64,000 nt of DNA from Selaginella moellendorffii (GCF_000143415.4 NW_003314321.1:504736-568735), one strand, 5' to 3'. Shown: positions 32,440 through 43,283, counted from the stretch's first letter. Notes: generated by a model from the letters alone, not told the origin. Numbers and translations are program-made.

Positions 32440-34500
32440 ATGAGCATGGATTCGATCACTGGCTCGCAATTCCTCTCCAATCTGTCACAGTGCTCGTCGC
32501 CGCGGCTCGAGTCGGACCAGATGTCCATCAAGTCCGAGGACGAGAACGGCGCCGCCACAAAGGTGAAGCTCATGTGTAGCTATGGCGGCCGGATCATGAT
32601 GCGCCCACACGACTCCCAGCTCCGCTACATCGGCGGCGACACCCGGATCCTCGTCGTCCCCCGGACGATCTCCTACGCGGATTTCTGTGTCAAGCTCGCA
32701 AAGATCTGTGGAGGCCGCAGCGTCCTCCCCAAGTACAAGCTCCCTTACGAGGATTTCGACGCGCTCGTCTCGGTCATCGGCGACGACGATCTGGAGGCGA
32801 TGCTGGAAGAATACGAGCGCCTGGATGCCAAAGAGGCCCCTTCCAAGCTCCGCCTCTTCCTCTTCCCAAAGATCCCTACTGCCGCCGCCATCGCCGGCCA
32901 GATCCCCACGTCGTCGCTGAGGTTTGATTCCAGGAACGAGCAGAGCTTCCTCGACGTGCTCAACAACACGATCCAGCAGACCGAGCAGCCCGACCAGCAG
33001 CAAGTAGTATCAGACGTGCCGGATTTCCTCTTCGGCCTCGAAGTGCCTGGATCGATCTCGATGCAAGAGGTGATCGCCGCCGCCGATGGCCCCGGCTCGG
33101 CAGTGGCAAAGAAGATCATGGAAGCCGATTCCGCGATGCAATCCGAGCTCACCCCGATCTGTACAAATCCAAGAAAGATCGACAGCAATCCTCCACAGCC
33201 TCGGCAGTACGATCCCCCTGCTGCTGCCGACGCCGCCGGTCCAAAACCTAGGCCAGTTTCGCCATTCCTAGCTCCTTCAACCGCGATCTCTTCAGCCGAT
33301 CCCATCTACACCCCACAGATCCAGCAAGCCAGGGCGCCACCGATCCAGCAGCAGCTACCGATCGGGCAAAGCCCCAATCCCCAAAATATTTCCTCGCAAC
33401 AGCAAATTTTGCCGCCCAGGGGCCCCAAGAAGGACAAGAACAGCTCGCCCAAGAAGCTCGAACCCAAGACCGGCCCCAGGCTACCGCCAGAGGATTCGAA
33501 ACTCTCCCATGTCGACAAGCAATCCAACGCTGCCACCGCTATGGACGCTCCCTCGTCCGCGTCATCGCCAGGTGTGGAAGGAATGGAGGCCCTCAAGCTC
33601 GTCGAGGCGGTCGCGGCAGCCATAGCCGAGAAGAGCGATGCTGACGAGGACAGCAAGGCCGTTGGCCACGACAGCCCTAAGTCCAGTTCACAGGACAACA
33701 CGTTACCGATGAAGGGCAGCCTCAATCTCAAGGAGATGAGCCTCAATGTGTTTATGGAGCAGCAAAAGATGGATGCCCAAGCTCAAGAACAGCAGCAGCA
33801 GCAGCAGCAGAGGAGGATGCAAATGCAGCAGGAATTGGAGCAGCAAGAGAAGCTGGCCAGGATGAACGAGTCCATGAAACTACAGCAAGCAATTGCTTTC
33901 CAGCAGCAGCAGCAGCAGCCAGAGCACAAGATTGCCCCCGCAAGGCAGGAATTTCAGCAACAGATGCTTCAGCAGCAGAACTTCATACACCATCACCAAC
34001 AGCAGCCTCAGGTTGTCTACTACAACCAGCAACAGCAGCCCTACATCATTGAGAACAACATGGTTTACTTCCTCACAGACCAGCAGCAGCAGGCAATGCA
34101 CTACATCCAACGGCCAGTGCACGTAAACCAGCAGCAGGCTCCCATCCAGATTCAACGGGGAGGATCAGACCCTCTGAGGCAGCAGCCGCAGCAGCAGCAG
34201 CAGCAAGTCATGCAGAGGCAGCTCAGCGCCGCGTATGTCGATCAAATGAAGCAGCAGCAGCAGCAGCAAATCCCCAGGATGATGTTTCCAGCAGTGAACA
34301 GTTCTTCTCCTGCCCAGGCACCTATTCCTGTCTCTACGATTCCTCTGCCGGTTTCAATTCCTATTCCACAACAGTTCGCTCCCGGTCTTGAGATCAGGGC
34401 AGCACAGCAGCAACAGCAGGGATTTGTGAGGCCCATTGATCAGGCTGGGATGGTTCTTGTGTCGCAACAGCCGCAGATGCCGTACACTCCTGCGCCATAG
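32440..34500 (+). CDS. PB1-domain protein with glutamine-rich tail, copy 1 (686 aa)
   Basis: Intronless ORF. Residues about 40-127 form a PB1 domain of the plant type: KVKLMCSYGGRIMMRPHDSQ, LRYIGGDTRILVVPRTISY, then KYKLPYEDFDALVSVIGDDD with the acidic OPCA-like segment and LRLFLFP. PB1 domains oligomerise front to back; relatives in plants include regulators acting at membranes or in signalling. The remaining 550 residues are low-complexity: Pro/Ser-rich, then strongly Gln-rich with CAG/CAA runs, and short hydrophobic islands (MVYFLTD, YIQRPVHVNQQQAPIQIQ). A motif MQRQLSAAYVDQMKQQ recurs near the end and again, three times, in copy 2. Q-rich tracts suggest assembly or condensate behaviour (inference). 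A paralogue lies at 37,813. Confidence 0.9.
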   Translation: MSMDSITGSQFLSNLSQCSSPRLESDQMSIKSEDENGAATKVKLMCSYGGRIMMRPHDSQLRYIGGDTRILVVPRTISYADFCVKLAKICGGRSVLPKYKLPYEDFDALVSVIGDDDLEAMLEEYERLDAKEAPSKLRLFLFPKIPTAAAIAGQIPTSSLRFDSRNEQSFLDVLNNTIQQTEQPDQQQVVSDVPDFLFGLEVPGSISMQEVIAAADGPGSAVAKKIMEADSAMQSELTPICTNPRKIDSNPPQPRQYDPPAAADAAGPKPRPVSPFLAPSTAISSADPIYTPQIQQARAPPIQQQLPIGQSPNPQNISSQQQILPPRGPKKDKNSSPKKLEPKTGPRLPPEDSKLSHVDKQSNAATAMDAPSSASSPGVEGMEALKLVEAVAAAIAEKSDADEDSKAVGHDSPKSSSQDNTLPMKGSLNLKEMSLNVFMEQQKMDAQAQEQQQQQQQRRMQMQQELEQQEKLARMNESMKLQQAIAFQQQQQQPEHKIAPARQEFQQQMLQQQNFIHHHQQQPQVVYYNQQQQPYIIENNMVYFLTDQQQQAMHYIQRPVHVNQQQAPIQIQRGGSDPLRQQPQQQQQQVMQRQLSAAYVDQMKQQQQQQIPRMMFPAVNSSSPAQAPIPVSTIPLPVSIPIPQQFAPGLEIRAAQQQQQGFVRPIDQAGMVLVSQQPQMPYTPAP

Positions 34501-34903
34501 GAACACACAGCCACCAAAAACGCGCCACAACGACAAAGTGAATAAGTGTATTGTAGCTTGATTTGAATTCCAGCTTTTGTTTGCACATGTTTTGGATGTC
34601 TTCTCTCTTTTTGTAATTGGAGGACATTTTCGCCCAAAGGAATCTGATATCATCACAAGCATAAAGAAATTTGTGGCTCTCCTGATTTTGAGTGAATTTC
34701 AAGTCTTGATCGTGTGGCGTTCTCAGGTTGGCCGCACGAGCAGTTTTAAATAAAGGTTTTCTGTCTATATCAAGATACATGTTCAGATAAGATCGATTTT
34801 GTAAAAAATTGATACGTGTTCAGAAAGTTTATAAACGCATTTGGTTATTTTTTTCGCAGGGTCTAAGTTTTAAATCGGTTTAAGTACAAAAAAGGAACTT
34901 ATT
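34501..34903. other. 3' flank of PB1 copy 1
   Basis: Probably the 3' untranslated region of the PB1 gene (about 34,501-34,800) followed by AT-rich spacer to the convergent F-box gene. No separate gene seen. Confidence 0.5.
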
Positions 34904-35836
34904 TCATAAGTTTGGATAATATTTGACTGAGATGGGAGACACATCACGAGATCTTCTACTCTCCCAAGAGTTGTTCACCTTCATATCATAAGAACACGTA
35001 AAACCATCTGAAGTTGAAAAATTTAAGTACTGCCCACTGCCTACTTCGAGAGCAAGTCCCACTGCCACATCAAACACTTTCTCGCTCACAAGTTTCACCT
35101 TGTCAGGAATCTCCCAAATCCTGACCTTCGTGCTATAAGGAGCATTCTCTATTATCACTACTGCATATAATTTCCTCTCCCAAGCTCGCAGATAAGTCTT
35201 GCAATCTAAGTTCATATACACGGAATATTTACACCCAATTCTCAAAGCCCTGTAAGAGAAACTGCCACCTTCTGTGTACATGATCAATCTCTCCTTGACA
35301 GTGTCCACAACAAAGATCTTATCGTCAATCATGACCGGATCAGTAGTGAACCCAGAACCCTCGGTCTTTGACCAGCACGTTTGACCTCGAGAAAATGTCA
35401 GAACCGAGCCGAGGTCTTCCCATGCAACGAGCTTGTAGCTCTCCTGATTGACAAAGATTCGAACCCTATGGTGGGAGGAGTGTTCTAGCATTGGGATTTT
35501 CTTCCACTTGTTGAAGAATGGATTGCCCACGTAGTACTGGCCTTCCTTCAGAGAGTACGCCACCATCAACCCTTGGTTGTAAGAGTCTACGCTCAAGAAG
35601 GCCTGGCCCGTCCAAAGCATGATCTTGTTGTTACTGTCGATTATTCTGTAAGTTGGGATGTCACTCTTCTCCATTTCCTCGATTATCTTGGCGTTGTCGC
35701 TGTAGCATCGCATAAAGCTGGGTGAATCCACTATTGATTTCCATTCCTTGCACACCAATCTTGAGGTGACCACACTGGAGAACGGGAGCCGCAGCAAGAC
35801 TAGCTCCAAAATCTCCTCTGGCAATAACCTCTTCAT
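34904..35836 (-). CDS. F-box protein (310 aa, intronless)
   Basis: ORF from the ATG ending at 35836. The N-terminus is an F-box (MKRLLPEEILELVLLRLPFS, RLVCKEWKSIVDSPSFMRCY), so the product should join an SCF ubiquitin ligase through SKP1. The remainder (IMLWTGQAFLSVDSYNQGLM; YYVGNPFFNKWKKIPMLEHS; KLVAWEDLGSVLTFSRGQTC) has the weak propeller-like repeats of plant F-box associated regions. It differs from the F-box gene at 11,746 and is not its recent copy. It lies between the two PB1 paralogues on the opposite strand. Confidence 0.88.
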   Translation of the reverse strand: MKRLLPEEILELVLLRLPFSSVVTSRLVCKEWKSIVDSPSFMRCYSDNAKIIEEMEKSDIPTYRIIDSNNKIMLWTGQAFLSVDSYNQGLMVAYSLKEGQYYVGNPFFNKWKKIPMLEHSSHHRVRIFVNQESYKLVAWEDLGSVLTFSRGQTCWSKTEGSGFTTDPVMIDDKIFVVDTVKERLIMYTEGGSFSYRALRIGCKYSVYMNLDCKTYLRAWERKLYAVVIIENAPYSTKVRIWEIPDKVKLVSEKVFDVAVGLALEVGSGQYLNFSTSDGFTCSYDMKVNNSWESRRSRDVSPISVKYYPNL

Positions 35837-36090
35837 GGAAAAGGAAAACACAACCCTAGCTTTGCAGTACCACCTTTTGTAAGGTAGCTTAAAGGGAAAC
35901 CTCTAAACGAACCTTTCTTTTTAAGACGTGGAATAAACCCATCTCACACTTCGTCTTCGTTTTCGCTCATCTTAATAAGATCCAGGCCGAGTTTCCCGGT
36001 TTAGCTAAACATCTTATGATCTGCACCTCCCCTCCTTGTAATGCCGAGCTTTGCAGAACAGAGCAAGCGATAAAATGTGGTCTTCTTTTT
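35837..36090. other. Upstream region of the minus-strand F-box gene
   Basis: Short spacer holding the leader and promoter of the F-box gene. No other feature seen. Confidence 0.4.
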
Positions 36091-36099
36091 TGTAAGGTT

Positions 36100-36720
36100 G
36101 CATGGAGCTGGATGAGTGATATTAGCAACCCTTCTCAAAGCTTGACGATCAAGGAGACATCATAGTCGTAGATCTTCACGACGTTTCCCTTAAACACCAG
36201 AATGCTTCCTGGCTTCACGTCTCAACGCAAGATGCCTTTCTGGTGAAGATGCGTGTGACCTTCGACTCCCTGGTACGCTCAGTTGAAGTTAAATCCTCTT
36301 CAAAGGCTCCCCAAATCCCTCAAACTTCAAATACTGAAAACACCCTGCCTCCACATTTCCCCAGTTCAGTAGTCGCCACAAATCAGGATGATCATCCAAT
36401 GGCACCTGTATCTCCTTCTCGACACCATTGCGCGCTCTGACATGCTGATACCGTCGTTCTGTGCTCCACGAAAACGAGCAACTGATACCGACCTCATGCA
36501 GCTGCTCCATGTATGCAACCAGGGTTGAGAACTTCCGTCTTGACGCAAATACTTACACCACCCAGAACCTGTCCATAGGCACAGCCTCATCTCCCTCCAT
36601 TGCAAGAGTGCATTGGAGTCAACTCCTATCAGTTGCGTGCTTCACTGAAGCCTGGAGCCTTCATCTTTCTGTTCACCAAAACCTGAAGATCTATGAACTC
36701 CTCGAATGAAGCCGCTTTTA
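36100..36720 (-). pseudogene. Protein kinase-like relic
   Basis: Minus-strand frames, interrupted by stops, include LHQKGILR, a stop, then DVKPGSILVFKGNVVKIYDY DVS near 36,140-36,240. This matches protein-kinase subdomains VIb-VII (HRDVKP...N.LL......K..DFG), with the HR before D replaced by a stop and DFG changed to YDYD. Upstream frames (36,250-36,700) carry coding-like stretches such as KFSTLVAYMEQLHEVGISCS but no clear glycine loop or lysine. Read as a degraded kinase gene. A divergent gene with undetected introns is possible but less likely given the stop inside the catalytic loop. Confidence 0.55.
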
Positions 36721-36883
36721 GGAAACACAGAATAACAGGGTAGTAATCGCTACCCGCCACCTTAACCTCCCGAAGTCTAGCGGCCCGTATATGTGCAAGT
36801 ATAGAGCCATCGAGGCAACTAGAATCGGATCAGCCTAGCATTGTCTCTGAACCGGTTTGTACCTGTCGATTGGATTGTGTCTC

Positions 36884-37438
36884 TCAGTGGTGGGATCCTT
36901 CTATGACATATGTATTGCTTGGAGCCCACTCCTTGTAAGAGAAAAAAGAAAAAAGCATGGAAAACTCCACATTAATACCTTTAGGAAGGATCGAAGTGCT
37001 GCCCTGTGGAGTCAGAGAAATAGCCACCAGATGTGCAGGCATTTCCAGAGGCTTCATATGGATACGCCCCTTCTCATCGGTGAGCACCAAATCCCACAGC
37101 TCGTCGTCCTCCATGCCACCTCCCGTGAGTAAATAGTTATGTTTAAAACCTGCAAAGATCGTCTCCTGTATAAAGAGATTTATAAAGAACGAACCCGCGT
37201 TTGATCTGCGGCTGCCTTTACCGATGTTGCCAGCGTCGCCAACGAGCAGGCGAGATCCCAAAAGAGGCGCCGTTTGCCCTCCCGGTGAGCAACTGTTGCA
37301 GCTGGTGTTTCTAAAGCATTTAGTATATATCAAGCATAGACAAAACTTGAAGAAGCTTGTGGCGAGCATCAAAGCTGCAAAACACGAGGATATAATAGTT
37401 TTCCATGGATGATTTAAGCCTTGTGTCCTGCCCTGCAA
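36884..37438 (-). other. Open region with membrane segment, possibly the 5' part of the kinase-like relic
   Basis: A 184-codon minus-strand frame without a convincing start; TTGCAG just upstream could be a splice acceptor. It includes a probable membrane-spanning segment (TIISSCFAALMLATSFFKFC, followed by LCLIY) and then polar sequence (MEDDELWDLVLTDEKGRIHM). Since kinase-like sequence follows on the same strand, it may be a piece of a receptor-like protein. I cannot name a family. Confidence 0.35.
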
Positions 37439-37812
37439 GAGTGAAACATGAGTTTTGCAATGCGACGAAAATGCACAACTTCACCAGACGAAAAAGCCAA
37501 GGTACCACTCGCTCCTGTTTTGCGTTGAACATCGCCTCCTTTTATTTAGCTGCGCAGCCCTGTCGTTTATCAGCTCCAACAGTTCAGTCCTCCACAATAA
37601 ATCCCTTTACCATATCAAGAGCGAGCGAGAGAGAGAAGTTCCAAGTTTTCATCCATCCTGAAAGTTCTTCGCTTCAAAGAGAATGGTTGCTAGCTTTTTG
37701 AGAGTCAGTCACGCCGTCGCTCGTCAGCTTCACTTCGACTAGAAGAATCTCCTGCTTAGTTAGTCCAAGCACAAGAGAGCAAAGGAAAAAAAACTTCACT
37801 CACCTTTGTAAG

Positions 37813-39213
37813 ATGGATTCGATTTCTATGAATGGTGCGCACTTTCTTCTTCCCAATTCCCAGTGCTCATCGCCGCGATCAGACCAGATGTCCGAGGACG
37901 AGAGCACGAGGGTGAAGCTCATGTGTAGCTATGGCGGCCGGATCGTGATGAGCCCACACGACTCCCAGCTCCGCTACATCGGCGGCGACACGCGGATCTT
38001 CGTCGTCCCCCGGACCATCTCCTACGCGGATTTCCGCGCCAAGCTCTCCAAGATCTGTGGCGGCCGCAGCGTTCTCCCCAAATACAAGCTCCCTTACGAG
38101 GATTTCGACGCACTCGTCTCGATCTTATGCGACGACGACCTGGAAGCGATGCTGGAAGAATACGAGCGCCTCGACGCCAGGGATTCCCCTTCCAAGCTCC
38201 GCCTGTTCCTCTTCCCAACGATCCCTGCCGGCCACATCCCTAGCGCCGCATCGAGCGAGCAGAGCTTCCTAGACGCGCTAAACAACAACGGGATCATCCA
38301 TGAAGAGCAGCTCCCAGATTACCTCTTTGCTAGCTCCACCACTCCAAGACCTAGGCCGGTTCCGCCATTCCCAGCTCCTGCCATCGCGATCGATCCCATC
38401 AGCATCGCGCAAAACCCGATCATCCCCCAAACTATTTTGCAAATTTTGCCGCCCAGCCCGCTCGAGAAGATGACCGGACCGTCCACGTCATCACCGTGTG
38501 GCCAGGTCAGCCCTAATCCACAGGAGATGAAACTGGGAGATTTGGAAGAGAAGCCAGGCAAAATGAATGAATCCAAGAAAGCATTCCAGCAATCATCCAT
38601 ATTCCCAAAAAATCTAGGAGAGCAGAGGATTGGTGTAATGAGGCAAGAACTTCCCATTAATTTCTCACACCAACCCCACCACCAAAATTTCTTGCCCCAT
38701 CACCAGCAGCAGTCCTATTTCACTGAAGGAAACATGGTTTACTTGCAGCAGCCAGTGCAATACATGATCCAACAGCCAGTGCACGTAAATCACCACATGA
38801 AGATCCAACGGACGGGGTCAGACCCCATCAAGCAGCACCACCAGAACCAGCAGCAGCAGAAAGTCATGCGAAGGCAGCTCAGTGCCACTGATCTAGATCA
38901 GATGCAGCAGCAGCAGCCACAGCATATTGATCACCAAGTCCAGCAGCAGCCTCTGATCATGCGGAGGCAGTTCAGTGCTGCTTATCTCGATCAAATGGAC
39001 CAGCAGCATCAGCAGCAAGCCACAGTTCCTGCTATGCGGCGGCAGTTCAGCGCAGCTCATCTAGATCAGATGAAGCAGCAACCCAGAATGATTTTTCCAG
39101 CGATTAACAGCCAATCTCCTCCCTGTTTCTACGTTTCTGGTGCGGTCGCTAGCCCGATCCATCAGCAGATCGATCCTAATCTTGATCAACACAGTGGCAA
39201 CAGGGATTTGTAA
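37813..39213 (+). CDS. PB1-domain protein with glutamine-rich tail, copy 2 (466 aa)
   Basis: Intronless paralogue of the gene at 32,440. The first 130 residues are nearly the same (VKLMCSYGGRIVMSPHDSQL, RYIGGDTRIFVVPRTISYAD, KYKLPYEDFDALVSILCDDD), giving a PB1 domain at about 33-120. The C-terminal half is shorter and lacks most of the Pro/Ser-rich middle, but keeps QRTGSDPIKQ and three copies of a module close to MRRQFSAAYLDQM, where copy 1 has one. This suggests expansion of the module after duplication. The conserved PB1 surface with a fast-changing tail implies the domain carries the shared function. Same orientation as copy 1. Confidence 0.9.
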   Translation: MDSISMNGAHFLLPNSQCSSPRSDQMSEDESTRVKLMCSYGGRIVMSPHDSQLRYIGGDTRIFVVPRTISYADFRAKLSKICGGRSVLPKYKLPYEDFDALVSILCDDDLEAMLEEYERLDARDSPSKLRLFLFPTIPAGHIPSAASSEQSFLDALNNNGIIHEEQLPDYLFASSTTPRPRPVPPFPAPAIAIDPISIAQNPIIPQTILQILPPSPLEKMTGPSTSSPCGQVSPNPQEMKLGDLEEKPGKMNESKKAFQQSSIFPKNLGEQRIGVMRQELPINFSHQPHHQNFLPHHQQQSYFTEGNMVYLQQPVQYMIQQPVHVNHHMKIQRTGSDPIKQHHQNQQQQKVMRRQLSATDLDQMQQQQPQHIDHQVQQQPLIMRRQFSAAYLDQMDQQHQQQATVPAMRRQFSAAHLDQMKQQPRMIFPAINSQSPPCFYVSGAVASPIHQQIDPNLDQHSGNRDL

Positions 39214-39647
39214 GGTTTCTATTCCTTAGCAGACATTAGGTATGTAGGCACGCGAAGGCAACAAGTAGAAAGTCACGGCTTTGTTTCGGATTGCGTGTTT
39301 CAGATAATTGTTGCCTCTCGCGTGCTGCTGGAAAAGAATCGATTCGTCACGATGATTATGAACTCATCGAATCTCATCCTAATCGATTAGTCACAATGAT
39401 TATGAACTCGTTTGGTTTTATAAGCACTAAGATTCAAAGACAAACCGCTAAAGGATTGGTTTGCTAACATCACAGACTAACCTGTGGCCCCTCCCTGTAA
39501 GCCTTTGACCTCTTCAGGTTGGGTACATTCTCCTCAGACAATCTCAAAACACTTGGAGGTCAAAAACGAGTGTTTTGCATTTTCATTTGCCATTATTTTC
39601 CATCCTTTTACAATTTGGCATATTCTTTTAGGGCTCTTGCGCAAATT
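39214..39647. other. Spacer between PB1 copy 2 and the TBL gene
   Basis: Contains two near-identical direct repeats around GTCACGATGATTATGAACTC (39,347 and 39,390). Otherwise probably 3' untranslated sequence of the two convergent genes. Confidence 0.45.
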
Positions 39648-41080
39648 TTAGGGCTCCCGGGCGAGCAGCGTTTTGAGGAGAATCTCATTCCACATGTCGA
39701 TCGGCCCGGGCAGGCACCAGTGGAGGCAATCGCTCTGGACCGCGCTTCCATCGGGCGTGAGCGTCCTGGAGCTCCGGAACACCCCGGGATGGCCATCGGG
39801 GCGGAGGTAGGCGCTGTAGGACACGTCCACCAGCTTGAGCTTGGATCTACTAGGGTTCTTGGCCGCGGCGCGATCGAACTCCTCCACCTGGATCCGCCGC
39901 ATCTCGCTCGCCATCCACGGCAGCTCCACCGCGCTTTGGTTCCGGAATGGCTCCGTGCGATTGCACGTCCCGCCATTCCACCACTCGCCATTCTCGAAAT
40001 GCTCCGCCGAGAAGGTCCGCAGGAATGTGGTTCCAGCGTAGCCATCGCGCGCGGCGATGGAGTCCAAGACGCCGCCCAGCGCCATCCGGTAGGCGTCGAT
40101 GAAGCTCAGCGGCGGGATGGATTCGTCGCCGCAGTGGTGGCAGCCGACGATGGATCCGCCGCGGTAGTAGACGCTGGGCTTGAAGAACCAGGGCCCCGAG
40201 GAGAGGACGATGGCGTGGAATTCGTGGAGCCGGGACATCCAGATCTCCTCCGGGGTGTCGAGATGGATGTGGATGATCGTGCTGCCGTTGCTGGATCGCT
40301 GCTCGTGCTTGACCAGGAATGGCGACCAGAAGATCGCGAGAGTGAAGTTGAAGGAGGGCAGGAGCCAGATCACGTCCTTGTCGATGGGGTCGCGGTAGAG
40401 ATTTCGCGGCTCCTCCACCTGTGCGTGAATGGAATCGATTGGAAACCGATCGATCGAGAGATGGAAATTGGAAGTGTTCTTACCTGGGAGATGGCGCACA
40501 GTAGCGATTGCATGTGATTCCTGGCGATGGAGTCGCCAAAGAAGATCATCCTCTTGTTCCTCATGACGCGCAAGAACAGGGCGGGATCGAAGCGCGGGAG
40601 ATCGCATTCGTCCGGGCGCCATCGCCAGGCGAGAAATCCTCGATCCGGCCGGCCGTTCTTGAGGCAGTTCTGGTGGCCCTGGATGTAGCGGCAGGTCTCG
40701 TTGGTGTAGAGCGGCGGCGCAGCCTCGGGGATCCACTTACCCTTGGAGAGATCGCAATCTGTGGCGCCATGGATCGCCAATCAAGATCAAGAACACCAAG
40801 AACACCAAGAACACCAAGAACAAGAAAATGTTCTACCTCGAGTGGAAATATTTGCGCCCAGCGACGCGGAATGGAGCGAGTAGAGCACCGCTTCCTGATC
40901 GATGAGGGAGGAATAGACGAGGAAGACGTAGCAATTGACGATCGCGATGGGGACGAGCGCGATCAAGCCCGAGCAGCACAGGTACTTGAGGAGATTTCCC
41001 CTGCCTTGATCCACTGCCGTCGCCGCGGAGGAGGATTTCAATCCCATCGGCTTGCCGCCGTCCTCGCCGATCGGGATCAT
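39648..41080 (-). CDS. Trichome birefringence-like (TBL) polysaccharide O-acetyltransferase (3 exons)
   Basis: Exons, 5' to 3': 40837-41080, 40484-40758, 39648-40418; phases close on 429 residues. A short cytosolic N-terminus is followed by a single membrane anchor (about 33-58, LCCSGLIALVPIAIVNCYVF), as in Golgi type II proteins. Next comes the PMR5N/TBL domain (DCDLSKGKWIPEAAPPLYTN, ETCRYIQGHQNCLKNGRPD), then the DUF231 esterase-like domain with the GDS motif (FFGDSIARNHMQSLLC, about 156-158) and the C-terminal DxxH motif (SDCLHWCLPGP, D403 and H406). TBL proteins transfer acetyl groups to xylan, mannan, xyloglucan or pectin in the Golgi; the substrate cannot be read from sequence. Intron 1 contains a 9-bp tandem repeat. 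The start at 41080 precedes the anchor by a normal distance. Confidence 0.95.
40793..40828. repeat. 9-bp tandem repeat in TBL intron 1
   Basis: Four near-perfect copies of AAGAACACC fill almost half of the first intron. Confidence 0.85.
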
Positions 41081-41480
41081 CCTCGCTCCCTCCTGAGCCG
41101 AGAATCCCCCATTTTCCCTGCGCGATCTGACAGAAAGAAGCAAATTTCTTGCTCCATTCCAGCTACTGCAGGTGCTGCATTGCTGTCCATTCTGGTGAAT
41201 TGCACTCGGCGTTTTTTTTTCGATCGATGTGAGGAGTAGAATCGACGCGGTGTCCACCGAATTGACTGCTCACCTCACCAAGTTCCCATCACCCACCTAA
41301 AAGAATGAAGAACCCTAGTTTTTTAACGAGTACTTCGTTGTGTTGTGTTTTCTCGTCATAAAGATTTGGCAGACAAAGTTCTAAAGTAGAGATTGCGATC
41401 GACCGATCATAGTCAAAAAGATTATATAGTGTTTGTCCTGTACAAATCGTTCTACACAAAAAGAATATACGGTTTCTTCT

Positions 41481-43283
41481 TCACTGATCCATGAAGGGAT
41501 TGATGAGAGAAAGCAAGCCAGAGTCTCCCTTGAGCAAGAACACGAGCTTGGGCGAGTAGCTTTCTTCCTCGTGATCGTTTCGATCGCTCGACCAGAACTG
41601 GCTCGGGGGTTGTAGCAACCGGCAGCTCTCGGAGCAGTGGATCACTGATAAACGAGGACCATTTCGCAGCTGCCATACCTGGAAAAAATCGCAAAGATTC
41701 GTGAGCTCTGAGAAGGAAAGTTTTGTTTTTGCTTACCTCCACTACAGCTCTACGAGGAGCATGAATCGCGAGACAGAGAGAAAAGTCTTCCTTCACGCAA
41801 GAGCTCCTGTGCTGGAGTCCGGACGAGCCATTCAGTGGTGCCTCGAGGAACTTACAGTGAGCATCACGATATCCCTGCCAAACAATCGCTATGAGATCAT
41901 CCACGTAAAGAACGTCCATTACCTTCCATAGACGAACCACGACGAGAGCATGTACGTCGACGAGAAGAACTCGTCCCAAGGAATCGGTCACAGCAGCCAG
42001 TGAACAAGTTGGAGACAACGCCAAACTTTCGCCCTTGCGCGGGGAATCTTTCAGAGCTGTGATGAGCGAGGCTGGAGAAAAAAGAAAAAGCTCAAGGTGG
42101 TCTACGTTTTTACAGTGATCGCTATTACCTCTGGAGAACTCTTGGGCTTTCACCTCTGCCGGTCTAGCTTCTTGGACAGGCTCGCTGTTGCGTCGAAACG
42201 CTTTGGCGAAAGAAGTTATCCTAGAGACCGTCGCCGGAACAACCTTGTTAAACAGTAGCTCGGTCAGTGACTTCCTTCGATCTTCTGAAAGCCTGACATG
42301 GAACAAGTTTAAAATCCGAGAGAGTGAAGAAAGAAGACAAACCTGAAAGCAGCCAGTGTGCTGTCCGATCCAATGGTCACGGCACAAAAGTAGCGCTCTC
42401 TCGACTGCAAGAAAGAACTGCTTTTAAAACTTGGTATCAGTCGAAGCTGCGACAAATGCTCGAGGAGTGTCTGCGTTTCCCAACCTGTTGCTCAAAGAGA
42501 GCTGGCGGAAGCACGCCAGTTATCGCGGCATCCACGCAAATGCTACTTCCCGAAGACTTGACACTCCACACCTGATACGAAAGCTTCGTCGATTCTGCCG
42601 CGATCAACTGGCGCTCGAGCGTGGAGTTTCTCGCAACTTCAAGCAATCGTCTGCGTAGTTGTGACTGGGTTTAAAAGCAAAAAAAAAAAAGACAAGTATG
42701 GCTCGGAAACAAAAAAAAAACCTGGAGTTCTTACCTGGAGATCTAAGGCGTCGATTCTCGCGATGGAGCTCTGGAAAGCAACAGAGAGCTCCTCGGCAGT
42801 ATCACGCTTGTTCTGGTTGCACCTCACGTGTAAGTTGCAAATCGATCCAACATTGAAGCTCTGGAAGAAAAAAATCCATTTTCCCTTAAAAAAAAAGCTT
42901 TTTTTTCCTTGCTCGCAAACCTGTTTGATAAGGAGATCTCCAATCTCCGAGTAGAAGCAAAGAATGCCCAACGACGTACCGACGGCGAGAACCGACCATC
43001 CCTCCCAAAAGAGCCACTCCAGTGCGGTGATTCGATACGAGGGATCGGCCCCGGTAGCGGCTGGGATGGAATCGATCGAGAAACCTGATGCGCGAGGCGC
43101 GGAGCTGTGAGCGCCACTCCAGGGCGTGACAACGAGCGATCGCTGCCTGGCAATGGCGACCAGATCTCGACCCATGGCCGCGACGAGAGCGGCGTCATCC
43201 AGCCATCCCGGCTTGCCCGCCCCCACCGCGCCGAGCTCGGACACCAGGCACCCCCACCATAGGCTCGGCTGCTTGCCCGCCAT
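41481..43283 (-). CDS. RAB3GAP2-like regulatory subunit, N-terminal domain only (8 exons)
   Basis: Exons, 5' to 3': 42921-43283, 42735-42860, 42485-42664, 42343-42404, 42129-42292, 41923-42071, 41737-41874, 41481-41678; phases close on 459 residues. It resembles the propeller-like N-terminal domain of the Rab3 GTPase-activating protein non-catalytic subunit: ALEWLFWEGWSVLAVGTSLG and ILCFYSEIGDLLIKQ, then EELSVAFQSSIARIDALDLQ, then LALSPTCSLAAVTDSLGRVL and LVDVHALVVVRLWK, and KLVFLLKGDSGLLSLINPFM at the end. In animals this subunit pairs with RAB3GAP1 to act on Rab18 at ER and autophagosome membranes; plant homologues keep only this region, so the length is normal for plants. Role in plants is inferred. 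The catalytic partner is not in the window. Confidence 0.82.

Noticed and set aside
32485-33305. Minus-strand ORFs of 172-186 codons opposite PB1 copy 1
   Set aside because: GC-rich shadow frames of a real, paralogue-supported coding sequence.
39519-40517. 332-codon plus-strand ORF opposite the TBL gene
   Set aside because: Crosses the TBL intron and stop and has no recognisable domain; the minus strand has intact GDS and DxxH motifs.
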